Shown here in pieces: positions 10,914 to 25,054 of a DNA stretch of 64,000 nt (the stretch's first letter is position 1; each line of letters opens with the position of its first letter). Location of the stretch: NCBI GenBank assembly GCA_963691705.1, contig OY829539.1:436501-500500 (forward strand), given 5' to 3'. The notes below the pieces were generated by a model. That model was not told the origin of the DNA and did no database searches. It was given only the letters and a program-made list of their open reading frames with translations. Position numbers and translations under genes: made by a program. Source of the DNA: Viola odorata. Its lineage: Eukaryota > Streptophyta > Magnoliopsida > Malpighiales > Violaceae.

Positions 10914-12294
10914 TATCGTAAGACACATTTCTTTTTTGGGTTCTGGAAGATACATTTCTTATCTTACGTTGCTGCATATATTATTATATACTTATAACGG
11001 TCAAGTGTACACGCCGGAAGTGAACGCCGGGACACTCCCGGCGCTCTTTCAAGTAGTCGTAATAGGAACGGAATGGATCTACGGGTTTGCCCACAAACGG
11101 AGCAGAATTATTCTGATCTTTCGCACTATGATCCTAAACTAATTAGGACCCAAGTTATTACATTACTAATTGCCCATTTTTAATGTTATCAATAAGAATT
11201 AGAAATACGTATAACTCTTACCACTTCAGAACCAATATGATATGTACATGTAATTGATTCGTATTTATCGCAGTCTTGATTAACCTTCTTGTTTTGGAGC
11301 AGTGTTTTGGAACATACCAATGCCATGTGATTAAACAATTAAAATATATGGCGTGTAGGTGAACGGCCAAAATGGCCTTGTGTTTATATATAATGATTAC
11401 TTTGTGAACCGGGTAAGAGTATATACATCAAAATCTACTGTTTGTATGATGGTGTATATAGTGTTGCTCCTCGTTAGGGTACCTGCAAATGTATCGGAGG
11501 GGGTCTCGGTATAAAAGCTCAGTAAAATGATGAAGTGAAACTATTGAGTAAGGTAACAGACGACGAAGATATCTAACGGAGTGACGGAGCTCAACTGAGG
11601 AGTGTTCGTGATTGGCATGTCTCGTCTTTTTGTGTTTGTGTGTGTAATCCCCTTCGGAAATAAATGGGTATTTATACTCCCTCATAGGTGGGAGTTGGTA
11701 ACATTTCTTTGAATATAATATTGATTGATTTGACGGTTAGGTGATGTCAGACGATAGGGGAGATTATAGTGGCTCAAGGTAGATCATATGCATTTAATGC
11801 TGATTAGAGGTTGTCAGGTCATAACATAGTATTTGTCATTAATGTTGATTGACGTTTGTCAGCAACAATTGGGGTTGATGTTCTAATTCGTTACATTACC
11901 CGATACATGTATGTGAAATAGAGATACGGTAATACCTGAGGTTACCGATAGCTCTACCGTGCTCTTGATTGTCTAGTTTACCTCCTTACGGTTTATTGAC
12001 GCCCGACTGAATCCCATAGGTTAAAGCTCTATCGTCCTTCGGGATTTAAGGTGAATTGTCATAAATGCTCTTGTATTTATTTGGATTATCATATAATATA
12101 AATGAGAGCAAACGGTCATGAATTTATGCAAACGCCATAAAACGTCCTCGAACTAAAATACATATTTTTTATTGTGTCGTCCACGAGTCATTCATTTACA
12201 ATTTTCCAAGCTCCCTACTTTTATAAGCTTTCCGGGTTAATAAAGTGACAAAAATATGGAGTAACAACGGGAAGAAAGTATACCTTCCATTGAC
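10914..12294 (-). repeat. Spacer with possible minus-strand LTR relic
   Basis: No gene is recognisable. On the minus strand a TATA box (GGGAGTATAAATACCC, near 11678) is followed by an R/U5-like region down to about 11430, resembling an isolated LTR fragment. Termini and target duplications could not be identified, so the class is tentative. Confidence 0.3.
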
Positions 12295-12520
12295 AAATTC
12301 AAGCTTAAATATTTTGTCACGTTCACTTCAATTTAAATGTTACGTTACATTCACTCTATATCTAAATATTACGTTATGTCTAGATTTACATATTGTGTTA
12401 TGTTCACTCCAGCTTAAATGCTTCGTTACTTTCACTCAACTTAAATGTTTCGTTACGTTACTCTAACTTCAATGTTGTGTTACGCTCACTCCAACTTAAA
12501 TGTTATGTTACGTTCATTCC
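12295..12520. repeat. Degenerate ~30-bp tandem repeat
   Basis: About seven units built on ACTTAAATGTTACGTTACG followed by TTCACTCCA, spaced near 30 bp and diverged from each other. The open frame through the array is repetitive (FTLYLN, QLKCFVTF) and is a by-product of the repeat, not a gene. Confidence 0.75.
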
Positions 12521-12748
12521 ATATAAACTATTGCATTATCCTACTTAATTATAAAAAGCTTAAAATATATTGACCGAAAAACTAACAATCGAGATGCTTA
12601 AAGTCTTCAAACATATATTTCTCAGATTTTTTTTCGAGTTGGACATCCTACTAACATTATATTTATTGAGCGAAAGACTATAAAGCCCATTATTTTAGGT
12701 TTAAACCTACACCACTCTACTATTATAAATAGATATGACATTTCTTTT

Positions 12749-12989
12749 GCTAGACCTAGAATCAAAGAATAAATATAGACAGCTACATAGCAATCCACGA
12801 CATCAACATCTCTTCTCGGCGTAACTCAACCGTAATCATCACTTTGTCAACCACCTCATATTTATTCTATTGCAATTATATCTCATTCGTACAAGATCAC
12901 TAACTTGATCTTCGGAGAGATCACTAACTTGATCTTCGGAGTGTTTATACCGGAATCACCAGGCGCGTTTCAAGTTCTTTGATCATCAA
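12749..12989 (+). repeat. Dispersed direct repeat, copy 2
   Basis: Partner of 8657-8872 in the same orientation. It is longer because of an internal tandem duplication of a 23-bp word containing GATCACTAACTTGATCTTC (near 12893-12940). A TATA-like ATTATAAATAG lies just upstream at 12722. Confidence 0.55.
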
Positions 12990-13200
12990 GATGAGAAAAG
13001 AAGAAAAAAGAAGAAAAGAAAAGGCCAAACACAACTTGTATCTTGTATCCATAAACAAGCCTAAAAATATGATTTTCAATTCAACATAAACCTAGATATG
13101 AACTTACCAAAGGAAAACAAGATATAAATTCTCCAGTCATTTGTCGTCCTTATGGTATACGATCTTTCATTCAAACAAAATAGATAAATAAAACTGACAA

Positions 13201-16200
13201 TTACTTGATGCCTGCTGCCTTTTGGCTAAGGTGGAACTCTTGCAGTCTTCTCTCAAGCTTGATGAGTAGTTGGGAGCAGCTCTCAGGGGATGTGCAGGGC
13301 CCACACATGAGATAGATAACGTTACCCAAAGGCCTCATGTAAACACCATCCTCATTGAGCTTATGCAGAAGCGAGCGTGCGTATAGTGATGCATACCTGC
13401 GCAAAGGGCAAAGCCAAAGATCAGCTGCTTGTCAGCAGAATGAAAAAAACACCAAAAACGAAACACACATTATTGCATTGGAGCAGCTGATGTAAACCTC
13501 AGTCCCAAAGGAATAATATCAATACATGCTACATAGAATTCATATATCCTGGATTTGGCCCAAAAGAAGGAACACATAAAGCAACTAAAACAAGAACCAA
13601 TTAAAAGCTAACTCCACGCATGCACAGATTGTTCTACCATTCCAGTTCCTTGCATTGAATCAAACCGTTGATGTCTAGCAACCACATGTAAGTAAATGCT
13701 GGGAGGATTCAATTATCACGAACCAGTCCAGAAATGAATCATGAATATCATAATATAGCAGGCAAAGTCATCACCGAAATCAAAAGGACATGACAACATA
13801 CTAGGAGATTGTACACTGATCATGGAATAAACATTGAAATTATTAGCAACACATTGTGATAGATGGTACTGTTATCAAATAAATCTGTTTTGAGGTTTTT
13901 TCTATCTTGTCATCTATTTATTTTGAGATGTGTTGAACATGTCTACGGCACTTCAGTTATGCATTCATAACAAAAATCATGCATGATAGCAGAAGCTGCA
14001 GAACATAATTTCTACCAACACAAAGATATTCACTTTCAATTATATAGAAATCTAATTTCCATAGTGAAAATTTTAACACATCAGCATTTGATTGGAAAAT
14101 TTATGCGGAAGTGAGATAAGATAACTGTTGAAATTACACATCTTAAGAATAAATCTCTAGGAGCTATTATTAAAGATCTTCTGTGGGCAGCATAGTAGAA
14201 ATCTACGGAAGTGATGGGAAGCCACACACTGAACCTGTTAAAGATTTGTTGATGAACACTAAAGTTTCATGATGCCCAATAACAATTTTGATTCAGTCAT
14301 ATGCCACATAAGATTTCATTAGGCTGAATATTTATTGTTCAATTCTAATTTTAAAAGTTCTTACAAAATTCAAGATTTCAACTACAACTAAAGCCAGAAC
14401 AATACTTAAACACTCTATTTGTTTGGCATGAAGAATACTCGATGTCAAGCTTTTGTTGAGTGGAGTGGCTAGTCCTGGAGTCTGGACAAAGCCCAAACCA
14501 AATAGATGCAGATTTATTATTTACTAAATACTTTTAAAAGATAGATGGGGATTTTTTTAATATATTTCCCTATTCATCCAGATTAGGTTTTTTTATTGAG
14601 GGTAGTGAAATCAAGGTCTATCATAAAATTACCAAAGTTTCTATAGTGTTAGAGACTTACAGTACTGCTATAGGTATGGGAAGCTAATTACTGGTTTCAT
14701 CAAACAAAATTATCAAATAAATCTCTCTTGGGCCTTTTATCAATCTGCTCACCAGTGTGCTAGACGTGTTTTTTCTTTTGGTTTAGTTGTGCAATAACCA
14801 CAACTATTATCATCCGTCCACTTCACTTTGCAAACAAGAAAAGAATGTAATTACACTAAAACAACGATTGCAATCACCTGGGTAGCCCATGACTGATAAA
14901 ATACATGTTCTTAACGCTTTATACCATCCACTAATGTCGCACTCGCATCAATCTAGCCATAGTGGTAGCCAATGGCTGTTTGGTTAGAATATAGTGGTAT
15001 AATTGTCATAAAGTAAACGTCTTCATGAACAAACAAAATGGCATTCAAGCTTCTTTGTTAGAAAGTTGAAGCACCATTGACAAAATGCATGCAAACAGAG
15101 AGAAGAGAAAGACGACAACCAGCACTGATATTTGGTAACCATGAAAGTAATTCAGTAAATAAATTAGGGAAATACTGTTTCAAAAATAATAAAAATAAAA
15201 AAGCAGATAATGAAGAGATACCCAGAGTTATGTGCTCCTGCTCGAAGTTCCAAAGCGAAGAGAGTTCCTAATGCAACAACTCTTTGTAGGGCAGGATGTG
15301 ATGAGATTCGTTGCACCAGTTCCGAATCCCATAGCTACAAGCATTAAGATTCAGTACTAGAATAATATAATCACATAATTTACATGCTTAGATAGTTAGC
15401 AAGAGGCAGATGGTTTATACCCCTGTGAACAACCACAAAATTCAAAAATCAGAACCACTTTTGTTCTTTTGCATGAATTAACAGGATAACTTTCAAACCA
15501 AAAGCAACAGGAGAAAGAAATTAGCAACTGAGACTTCAAAAACCCAGTAACTTTCACGAAGAAGAGTATTTTGAGATAAAATGCATCACCAAGGACGCAC
15601 TCATCAGAGATTATTAGCAGAACTTGGGGGCCTGACAGTGGTTGTTCAAGATCATGTATATGCATTGTCATTCTATAATTAAAATAAGCAGTTTGCTCAA
15701 TTTAGGACTTCACATTTTAATTCCTATTAGCCTATATGATTTCTGCTTGATATGCTGACTTTGACGTTGAAGTCGTGGCACAATTTTCCACATAGGACCA
15801 TTGTAGCAGTTTCTTTTTTCATGTTGGCAGGTTTGCGACAAGGGGGGTATATGATTTCAATTTGTTTGTCTGTGGAAATTGCTGTTAGCTAAATCAAGAT
15901 TGTGTGAGCAAATATCTTAAACATGTATTCTAGATCCGCAAAATGTGAGATACTTGCTTATAAGATATGGAAATTGATAGATAGTGAGTTGCACTAGAGA
16001 AAAAAACAAACAATGAATAAATTTTCTGTACCTCCCTAAGCAACCTTTGCTCTGAAATAATATTAAGGTTTGTCTGAGGATCACTAAACCACTTTATGGA
16101 TTTAGCAGCTGCTGTGCACCCCATAGCATGCGCAGAGTATGAGTGTCCATGCAAAAGAGCCTTCAGCTACAGTAAGAATTAGATATCCTTAAAATACCAT

Positions 16201-19200
16201 GCTGACAATATGCTAAGAGTAGTCAATTAGTAAATGCACATGTAATTTCATGCTGGAAAGCTAAATCAGGTCAAAGTTTTAAGTTTAGAAGTTAATTTCT
16301 GGAACAGGAAAAAACTATCGCATGCTTGGTCACAAATTTACTTCCGTAGTTGCACGTCAAAACTATATAACTCACAATCCCGAAATTTGGATACCAGAAA
16401 TTTTCAGATGAATTTCATAGGGACCTAACTACAGGATTGACATTCAAACCCTTTGGAATATTTTGTGCAAAGTGGTTCAGTTTGTGCCTACACAGGCAAC
16501 CAACAAATTGATCAATCCATTTTTACTTGGAAATCAATTCCAAAATCAACTTTGACCAAAGATTGCGACTGCAATATCATGAATGTGATTCATAATGGGT
16601 GAAAAAGGGGATGGAAGTTGGAACCCCTAAAATCCAACAAGTGAAACTTGTATTCTGCACAAACTCTTCAGAAGATCAATTTTATATGTAAGTTATGGGT
16701 ACTCAGATTATGCACTCTTTCCTCGATGTCTTTTCTTGGAAATCAGACTTTATAGTTGCCACCAGAAAAGAGCCACAACACAGTATGCTAAAACCAACTT
16801 ATTGTTATCTTTCAATTTCTGGCCATTGGAAATTGGCGATATGTGCTTAAGGTTTGGACTGATACTTATGCTTATAAACAGGCTTTTTATAAGGAAGAAA
16901 AAACCATTAAGTACTAGCTCTAAATAAGATCAATTTGAAAAATAAAAAACTAACAGTTTTAGAACTTAATATTTACCACCAAGTATCCTTAACATTTTAT
17001 AGAATTTTAACATATACAGAGTACTGAAATTAAAAATTAAATGATGAAACCTGTCCATGAATATTATGATCAAATAAGCTTCCATAGTGAAAACAATAAT
17101 CTTGTTAACCAGCAATAGTACCTTTGACTCTCCAAGAAACGAATCAAAAACTTCATTCGTTGCCAAAGTGGCAGCCAAGGGTATAATGCCACCAGTCATC
17201 AGCTTCGCGTAGCAAGCAATATCTGGTACAGTACCAAGCAGTTCTGCTGCAGACTGTCAGAATAACAAAAACATTAGCAATAAGCAAAGTGCAGCTTTTT
17301 CAGGAACAGAATGTCAAAAGTCAAATGAACAATTATTTTCTATAGGGGTTGATTGGACTATTTTATCCAACACAGCAAATTTATTATTATAGGCTTCGCC
17401 TTATATCTAATGTAGTTCACTTTCTTTCTTTTGTTAGGGGAAAGGAAAAAGAACTAGTTCAATGAGACATGGAATTGCAGGGACAAACCTCTACTCCAAG
17501 ACGCCAGAATCCTGTAAAAACTTCATCAAATATAACTGGAATATTTCTAGTTCGGCACTCATTGACAAGTAACCGTTGGAAAAGTGGATCAATCATGAGC
17601 ATTCCTCCAGCACCTTGTATGACTATAGAAAAAAGTTAAACTTCAGCAATTATGCCAAGCCAAAAAAATGCAAAGGAAAGGCGATAAAATGCAACCTACA
17701 GCAATACATACTTAACATACACACTCATGTAAGGACTATCGTGTCAGACCAACCATTTATAAATTGCAGAAAAAAAGGAAAAACTCGTGGTCTAATGAAC
17801 AAATTCAGAAGATATTTTAAAATCTTTCTACTGTTTTGCAAGTTTGGAAGGAAAAAATAACAAACTGTTAAAAAATCCAGAGTAGAATCCTTAGAAGACT
17901 ACTGAACAACACAAAATTAGTTTTCTTGATAATGGACAGAAAGAAGTTCATAAAAACGAAATTCAATGTAGAATAACTTTCATACATTTTCTTATGAATT
18001 AAAGATAAATATCAGCGAATGATCATCATTAAGCAACACGTTTCAAATTTGTAATTTACCAAACAACAATCCTACTCAGAAGGGACAAGAAAGCCCTTGA
18101 ACATTCATCTCCTGTGCGCCATGCTGCAAGGTGGGCCAGGAATAACAAGAGAAATGCAATCATGTGCACCTCCTACCCGTAATAAATCGGAACATTATAA
18201 TGGCCAAAAAGAGTGAACCAGCTTCCGAGTAGCACAACGAAATAAAATAAGACAATAAAAACTGAGTGATTTCCATACCTGGTTCTATAATCAGTGCTCC
18301 AATGTGGATTGATCCTTGTCCCAAATATTTCCATAACTGTTGTGATATATAAGATGAATAAACTCCTGCTAGATCTGATTTATCTCTTCCCTTCTGAAAA
18401 ATTTCATCACGGGTGCTGAACGCTGTAAAATGTCTGTGCATGTTAGGTAGCATCTCTAAATGGCAATGCATGATTATAACAGCTAACATCAAGATAAAAG
18501 AAATAAACCTCGAGTTTACTTACTTATGTCATCGATAGCCATATTTTCAGAATGCATGTCTTCAGATAAAGAAATTTTCCAGATACTATTGCTCATAAAG
18601 ACAGTAGGAGGATCCAGGAAGAACCCCCTTCCAGTATACCTGTCAAACCTCATGAGGTTAATAGACAAAATGGTACAACCCTAGATGCTTATCTCTTCAC
18701 AATTTTCGTTGTTTTCATTTGCCTAATGGCCAAGATAAATGTACAAACAAACTAATATAGTTTTATTGGTGATTGACTCCTTCCTATGACAACCACATTA
18801 CATTTTTCCAAACATTGGGAATAACAAAATGAAAGCTATAAAGATCAAATCAACATTCTAGCCAACCAGGCATTCGATTTGGAGACACCAAATTGGGGAG
18901 GAAAAAAAAAGCTATTACAAGGTGAGCCACTAATCTATCTGTATTTGAAGTTAACCGAGTCAATCTCACTCATTTAACCATGTAGGAATCATTATACGTC
19001 TCTATTAGGAGAAACAGCACAATAAACCAATAAGTTTTGCTTGTTCAGATTCACTAGGAGTTTCATGAAAAGGAAGTGTTAATTAACACACGATCCCATG
19101 AGATTTCTCACAACTGAACTCTGTTCAGATTGGAGAACTGGCTCACTCAAATAGAATGCCACTGCCACCTCAAGCATTTAATGCTCTCATTAACTACCAT

Positions 19201-22200
19201 ATTTTCATTGATGATAATTTGTCTAGAGTTTCATGCAAGAACACAATCATCTGCCAAACCCTGATAACCCTGAGCACTAAAATTGTCAGCCAATAACTTC
19301 AACAGTGTCCATTATTACTTGTGAAAAAAATAAAAGAATTGAGGGGCCATTGTGTGCTAAGCCAGTTGTTAGAGGCTACAGTGTTTTTCTTTCTAAATGA
19401 AAAACTTTTTTCAAGCTTCCACCTTGGCTCCTTAGTCCATGCGGGCACCACTTAGTAGTGAAGGCCTCATTTTTCTTTTACTTTTAATCTTCTCTATTTA
19501 CTTTCAGCCCAAAGCATCACAAATATTTATGGTTTTACTGAAAAGAATAAATTCTTTAATTTGAGTGTGCTACACTAACAAAGGCCTTCAAATTGTTTAT
19601 TTGGTGCATTTCTTGTTAGAATGCATGACCTTTTTGAACAATGTTGCTTAAATGATTGCTTCTAATAAATTTTCCACTAATGAAATGTTTCAATCTGTGA
19701 AGTTTAAACTCTTTAAAAATTCGAGCAAATACAAATTAAGATACGTACTCTGAAAAATCAAATTTCAATAAAAAGACATAACTTGCACCATCACCTACCC
19801 ATTATGTCTAAATTCAAGTAAAACATACAATAAAATAATTACTCTCAACATCAAATTTAAGAATCAGACCATCAAATAACCATCAAATAAATACTAGTTT
19901 CAGCTATTCAACTAACCATCAAATCAAACCATGTTATCAATAACTTCATGACACTAAATTCATGAACAGCTGCTATTCCAATGCTTGTAATTTGTTATTG
20001 CTAAAAAACCCAATTTTAATAAGAGTGATCCTTCATAATTTGCCCCCTTCACAAATTTCAATCCTCAATTTATAAGATAGCAAGATATCATGTATCTGGT
20101 AGGCTTGAGACAAGTAATCAGGAAGACAACCCCCAAACATGTAACTTGTGAACAAATAGCTTTGATCCTAGGAGTTTGTCGAAGACATGTATGCCAGGAG
20201 GAAAAATCCATACCATGGTTGTTGCATGAAGCCTGTATAAGATGATGGAGCTTGTGCTTCCATTGCACCCAAAGTATCACCATGATAAGATCCTTTAAGG
20301 GCTAATACCTGTAATTAGTCCCGATTCAAGTTACACAGCAATTTTAAAAGAAAGTCCATCCCAAATATTTGGGAAGTACAAGCAAACAAATGAGTTTCCA
20401 GTCTGACAGCATACCAGAATGTATAAAACAGAAGATGTGACAAACAACAATCAACCAAGCCTTGCTATGTCAAGAGGCCAAACAAACATCACACAAAGGT
20501 CTACTGTAACCAAGGGTGATACCTGGACTGACCAACCAAACTTCACTGATATTTCCTCAGTTTAAGTATTTTTAGTTCTTATGTTTGAATACCAGTTAAG
20601 CATTAAATACAGAAAATTGCAAGATAACAGGGTAGAGGTGACCGGGTGAGCAAAACATTTTAGATGCGGAAGTTAAGTTCAACATTCAAGTACAAGAACA
20701 CGCTGAGTTCATGAATTAAATGAAATTATCAAAATACAGGGATGATGATAACAACTCAGGGTATTTAGTAGAGAATAGAAATGCATCATTTCCTTGTCGC
20801 AAGTCGCAACAGGGGACTAATTTTTCATATGAAAATGGTTAAATATGCAAGTTAAAATTTAGGACTAGGATTACTCAGTCTTGTAATTTTTCACTAGACA
20901 ACTAAAACTAAACTGAAATATACCAAACATGGAGAACAAGTAATAAATGGCCAAACTCCATCACTTATGAACCTAGTGATGGCCAATAGAATTTTAATCA
21001 TTTATAGAGACTACTCGTGAGTGTCTGTCATATTATACTAGTTACTCATCAATGAGACAGCTTAAGTTTAGAGGGATCAATTCTTCAAAGCAATGGGAAA
21101 CTTAGAATCACATGGTTAACAATGGCAAACAGTGTCCATGCTTTAAAACATCCTGCTACAAACAGCAAATCTATTTTTGCGCTGAAATCATGAAACGGAG
21201 AAACTTCCATTCCTTTATAAAACCGACATTAGTTACCGGAGAATATACTAGTAAAGATTCAGAGATCAGGGATAACTGCAACCCACATTTAGCTCAATGT
21301 GTTTTCCAGGTGTACCATTGTTGATAAAATCTGAAAGCATCCCGTTATCAAAAGAAAACTTGCGAAATGCCATTTTGATAGCGATTTCAATTGCTGTTGA
21401 TCCATTATCCGAGAAGTACACTCTAGATGCCCAGCCTGTGTAGGAAAAATGTTGGACCTAATGATTCACATATCTAAATATATATCAAGCAAATTTGTTA
21501 TACTATAAGGCATATTATGCAACAGTAGTGAACACAACCACATTTAAAAGACCAAGCAAACAAAATACACAAAGGAGTATGAATTCACATACTAAAACAA
21601 TAACTAAACCTTTTCACGTTTCTGACTATTCCCAACCAAACAAAATTTAGTTCAGAAGGAGATTAGTCTCATATATTATGACAACAGATGAGCTGAGATA
21701 GGTTGAAAGAAACAGCAGAATATTTTTCACTAACCTTTCCCTACACCCTCAAGCAAAAGTTCTGCACATTCTAAGGCTGGCTCGTAAACATTCTCAGGGA
21801 ACATTACATGACCAAATCTTGCAGCAGCATAACCCATGTCTCTTGCAAGCTCAGTCTGAAAGCACCTAAACAAATAACCATATCATTCAGGCATGCAAAC
21901 TGCGCAGTGGATATAAATTGCACGTTACAAGAAGAGAGGGAAGGGGAAATGGAATATAAAGATGCAGGCACAGGGAATTTCAACATAGGAATGTTTACAA
22001 AAGAAAGAAAAATGAGCAAATGGAGGCGACGATGACCTGTAAAGAAGCATCAGGTCCTTGAGTCCACCAGCTAGCGCATGCATCAAATTGTTGAATTATG
22101 AACTCAGCATTTTTAACCTAAATATGGTTGCAAAAAATTGCAACATAGAGAAACAACAATGCGATAATACTTAGCACAGCAAGCAAAGTACCAAGATCAA

Positions 22201-24085
22201 GTATTTTCTGAGAGTCTGGGGACAAAAGAAAGAGAATAAAAGAAAAATGAACACTACAGTGTGAAAAGCAGAGAGATGGCAGCAAACCATGCAACTGTTC
22301 TGAACACTAACCTTGTAGACTGCAAAGTTCTCACCACATCGTGAGTCAATAACAGTGACAGATCCTTCTGGTACAAGCCCGTGCTGAGTAAATGGCCACC
22401 ACAGTATCTTTCTTGCCTCTTTTGGCATGCTATCCAACCTCTTTATTCTTTCTGAATAAGCTGACAGCATTATTCCCTTTAGAGAATTGAATGCTTCATT
22501 AGACTCATCAAACCATTCCACCAGATCATTTGACTTGTCTTGCGGAATAGGTGGCAGGACAATCACAGGCACCCTGGAAAAATGCATGGAAATTAGAGGG
22601 GACTTAGCATACACAAACAAGTACTGCTAACTGCTCAGAGAGAAAGGGAAGAGAAAGAACAACGCATAACACTGATTACAATCAGCTCACAGCTGCTTCC
22701 ATTATCCCAATCGGAAGAAGTATCAAGATTCAATACCTATTCTGCAAATATGAGAGTAATGGACCTTCATTTACAAGACCATGATCTTCAAAAACAACAG
22801 CAACAATATCATAACCTCGGAGTTTTAAACTCTCATAAGCTGAAATGGTTCCTGAAATACCACCTAGCCGCCCATCTCCCACCAGAACACCAGGTAAGCG
22901 AAAAGGCCTGTTAAACATATTGAGAAGGAAATGAGGCTAAAAAAAGAACAATATAGTGTCTTATATCAAGCATGTTAAAACTCTTCACATCATTAACATT
23001 GTAAGGGTACAACAATGATATAATTGTATAGAAAAATCGCTGAGCCTAGGCCAACTTAGCATGTTTCTGATACCAACTAACAAGGATGTAACCACTCTTG
23101 ACATGATTACCATTGCAAAATTACTACATATAGTTCATAATGATACGATGTGTGTACAAAGTCACTAAGCCAGGCAAAATTAGGTAATATAACCCCAACC
23201 CAACAATTCAAGACATAAATCCCCCTAGTAGGTTGAATTGTGTTGGGCATACTACATCCGAGTGCTATGAAATAGACGTGTACAAGAAAGCATTCGGACA
23301 ATGATACCTTAGATGCAATGAAATGATTCTGGTAAAAGAGGCGTAGAACAGTGATCAACCTACCTATACAAATCGCACTGTAAGGTGCCAGAAGGAGCAG
23401 GACTTGCGACCCCTCCAGCAGTCTCAAGCAAACAGAAAACATCCATCCTCCCCATCATTTGACCATTTTCCAACCCATCCCTCAAACTCTTCCCTAAAGC
23501 CTGCAATAGCTGATAATCCTCTACGACTGCATTCTCCCTCTGTGCGGCCAAATGTGGGGAAACAGCCTCCTTCCACGCATACAAAGTCTCGCAAGCTAAT
23601 TCCAGAACCCCATCCCCATCCCTTAAGACCTTGTTTTCCTGGCGAAAGTTGAGACCACACATACCGAAAGTGTCGTTATTGGGAGAATTGGCGGCAGGGA
23701 AAGAAGCGTGGAGGACGGAATTCGAGGAGCGGAAAGAGATGGGAGGATTGCGTTGGGAGAGGAGAGGAGAGAGCCTGGAGAACAGAAAATGAGAGTCGGA
23801 GTCGGAGGGGAAGCCGGTCTGGATGGGCTTGATGTAGAGGAACTTTTTACCGGAGCGAGAATGGGGGAGAGGGGAAAGGAGGAAGGAGGAGGCAAGGCCC
23901 GTGGAGATGAGTGTTTTGCCCAGCGAAGTGTTGGACCCCCAAATCATGTAGGTCGGGTGGGAGAGTGGGAGGCGGGAAGGTTGCGGTGATGGTGAGGTCG
24001 CAGAGGCAGTGGCAGTGGTGGAGAGAAGTTTGCAATGCGGGTGGCGGAGGAGGAGTAGGAGGCGGCGGAAACCGAGGAGCAGCAT
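13201..24085 (-). CDS. BIO3-BIO1: Bifunctional dethiobiotin synthetase / DAPA aminotransferase (BIO3-BIO1)
   Basis: This enzyme makes 7,8-diaminopelargonate from KAPA and then dethiobiotin, the two steps before biotin synthase; the family acts in mitochondria. Fourteen coding exons (high to low): 23364-24085, 22737-22907, 22312-22573, 22037-22117, 21735-21855, 21287-21435, 20214-20308, 18524-18639, 18279-18422, 17489-17622, 17122-17253, 16032-16166, 15222-15334, 13201-13396. All introns have GT-AG ends and phases agree, giving 856 residues, close to the family length. A Leu/Arg/Ser-rich leader precedes the dethiobiotin synthetase P-loop (GSNTSLGKT, 50-58). The aminotransferase half shows WWPFTQH (356-362), GSYHGD (508-513), FDEVFTG with Asp653 for the PLP ring nitrogen, and Lys682 (AKLMTGG) as the PLP lysine. 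No stops or frameshifts were found. The start ATG is the first in frame. Identification is very secure. Confidence 0.95.
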
Positions 24086-24449
24086 CTCGTGCTCTTTCCA
24101 GTGAAACCCAGGGGGTGTTAAACAAAGGGGCTGGCAGTTTTGTTTGGAACCAAGATTTCTTGCGAGTGTTTCGTGCTGTTTTTTTTTTATTTCTTTAATG
24201 GACTAACTACACTTTAGACCATGTACTCAATAGAAATTGTCACCCGATCCTACTCGGCCAAACATACGAGTCTAGGCCCAACAGTTGTCGGCTCAAACAG
24301 TCCTCCGCGAACGGAACTCAAGCCCATCACGAACGGACCCGAGCTTCAAGCAAGCATCAAACACGCGCCGACCAATTTCTTTGGTCAATCCGGTTTAACC
24401 TAGACCGAGTCGACCAATTTTTGAGTAAATCTGAAAATGATAGTTTTCA
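24086..24449. other. Upstream region of BIO3-BIO1
   Basis: Presumed leader and promoter of the minus-strand biotin gene. I see no convincing TATA box. No other gene is supported. Confidence 0.4.
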
Positions 24450-25054
24450 GGTAGCGTTTGGTTGGCGGAATCAAAGAGAAAAGTGATTCAGAAATCTAAA
24501 ATTTCGAGTTTTATTATGTTTGGTTGACACAAGAAAAATTGGATTCTGCGGAATCCAACTTTCTTTGTTTCCTCTACTTTCCCTCAAAATGAGGGGAAGT
24601 AATACCCGAATCTAGGGAAAGTTATATTTTTTTTAAATTACATATTCGTCCATTTTATTTTACTATATATATATTAATCTATATTTTAAAAAAATTAATT
24701 TACACTTAACCTTTTCTTATTATTATTTATTATTTTGTTTGTTAATTTATTTTTAAAAAAATATTTTTTTTTGCATAATAGTATTATTTTAAACTGTATT
24801 ATATTTTAGAATAAATTAAAAATATTCATTTTTGTATTGTATTTAAAATAATTAAATAATTATTATTGTTTAAGGATAAAGTAGTAATTTTTTTTATTTT
24901 TATAAAACAAGCACAAAAATAATATTTTCTTGTGAATCTTAAATGCTAACTAAACGCAAAAATTAACATTCTCTTCAATCACTCTCCCAAGTATCACTCA
25001 CTCAGGAAAGTGATTTTAAAAAAGAAAATAACATTCTGTCAACCAAACTCTACC
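24450..25054. mobile_element. Non-autonomous TIR DNA transposon (MITE-like, 605 bp)
   Basis: The ends are imperfect inverted repeats: GGTAGCGTTTGGTTGGCGGA on the left, and the complement of a GGTAGAGTTTGGTTGACAGA-like end on the right. Flanking trinucleotides are TCA and TTA, a possibly decayed 3-bp TTA target site as in PIF/Harbinger elements. The interior is AT-rich with no coding sequence. The superfamily assignment is tentative; hAT is an alternative. Confidence 0.6.

Noticed and set aside
12245..12466. 73-codon open frame with internal peptide repeats
   Set aside because: It follows the degenerate tandem repeat and has no other support.
23424..24198. Several long open frames overlapping BIO3-BIO1 exon 1 on both strands
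   Set aside because: They are by-products of GC-rich, Pro/Ser-coding exon sequence and have no domain or splice context.
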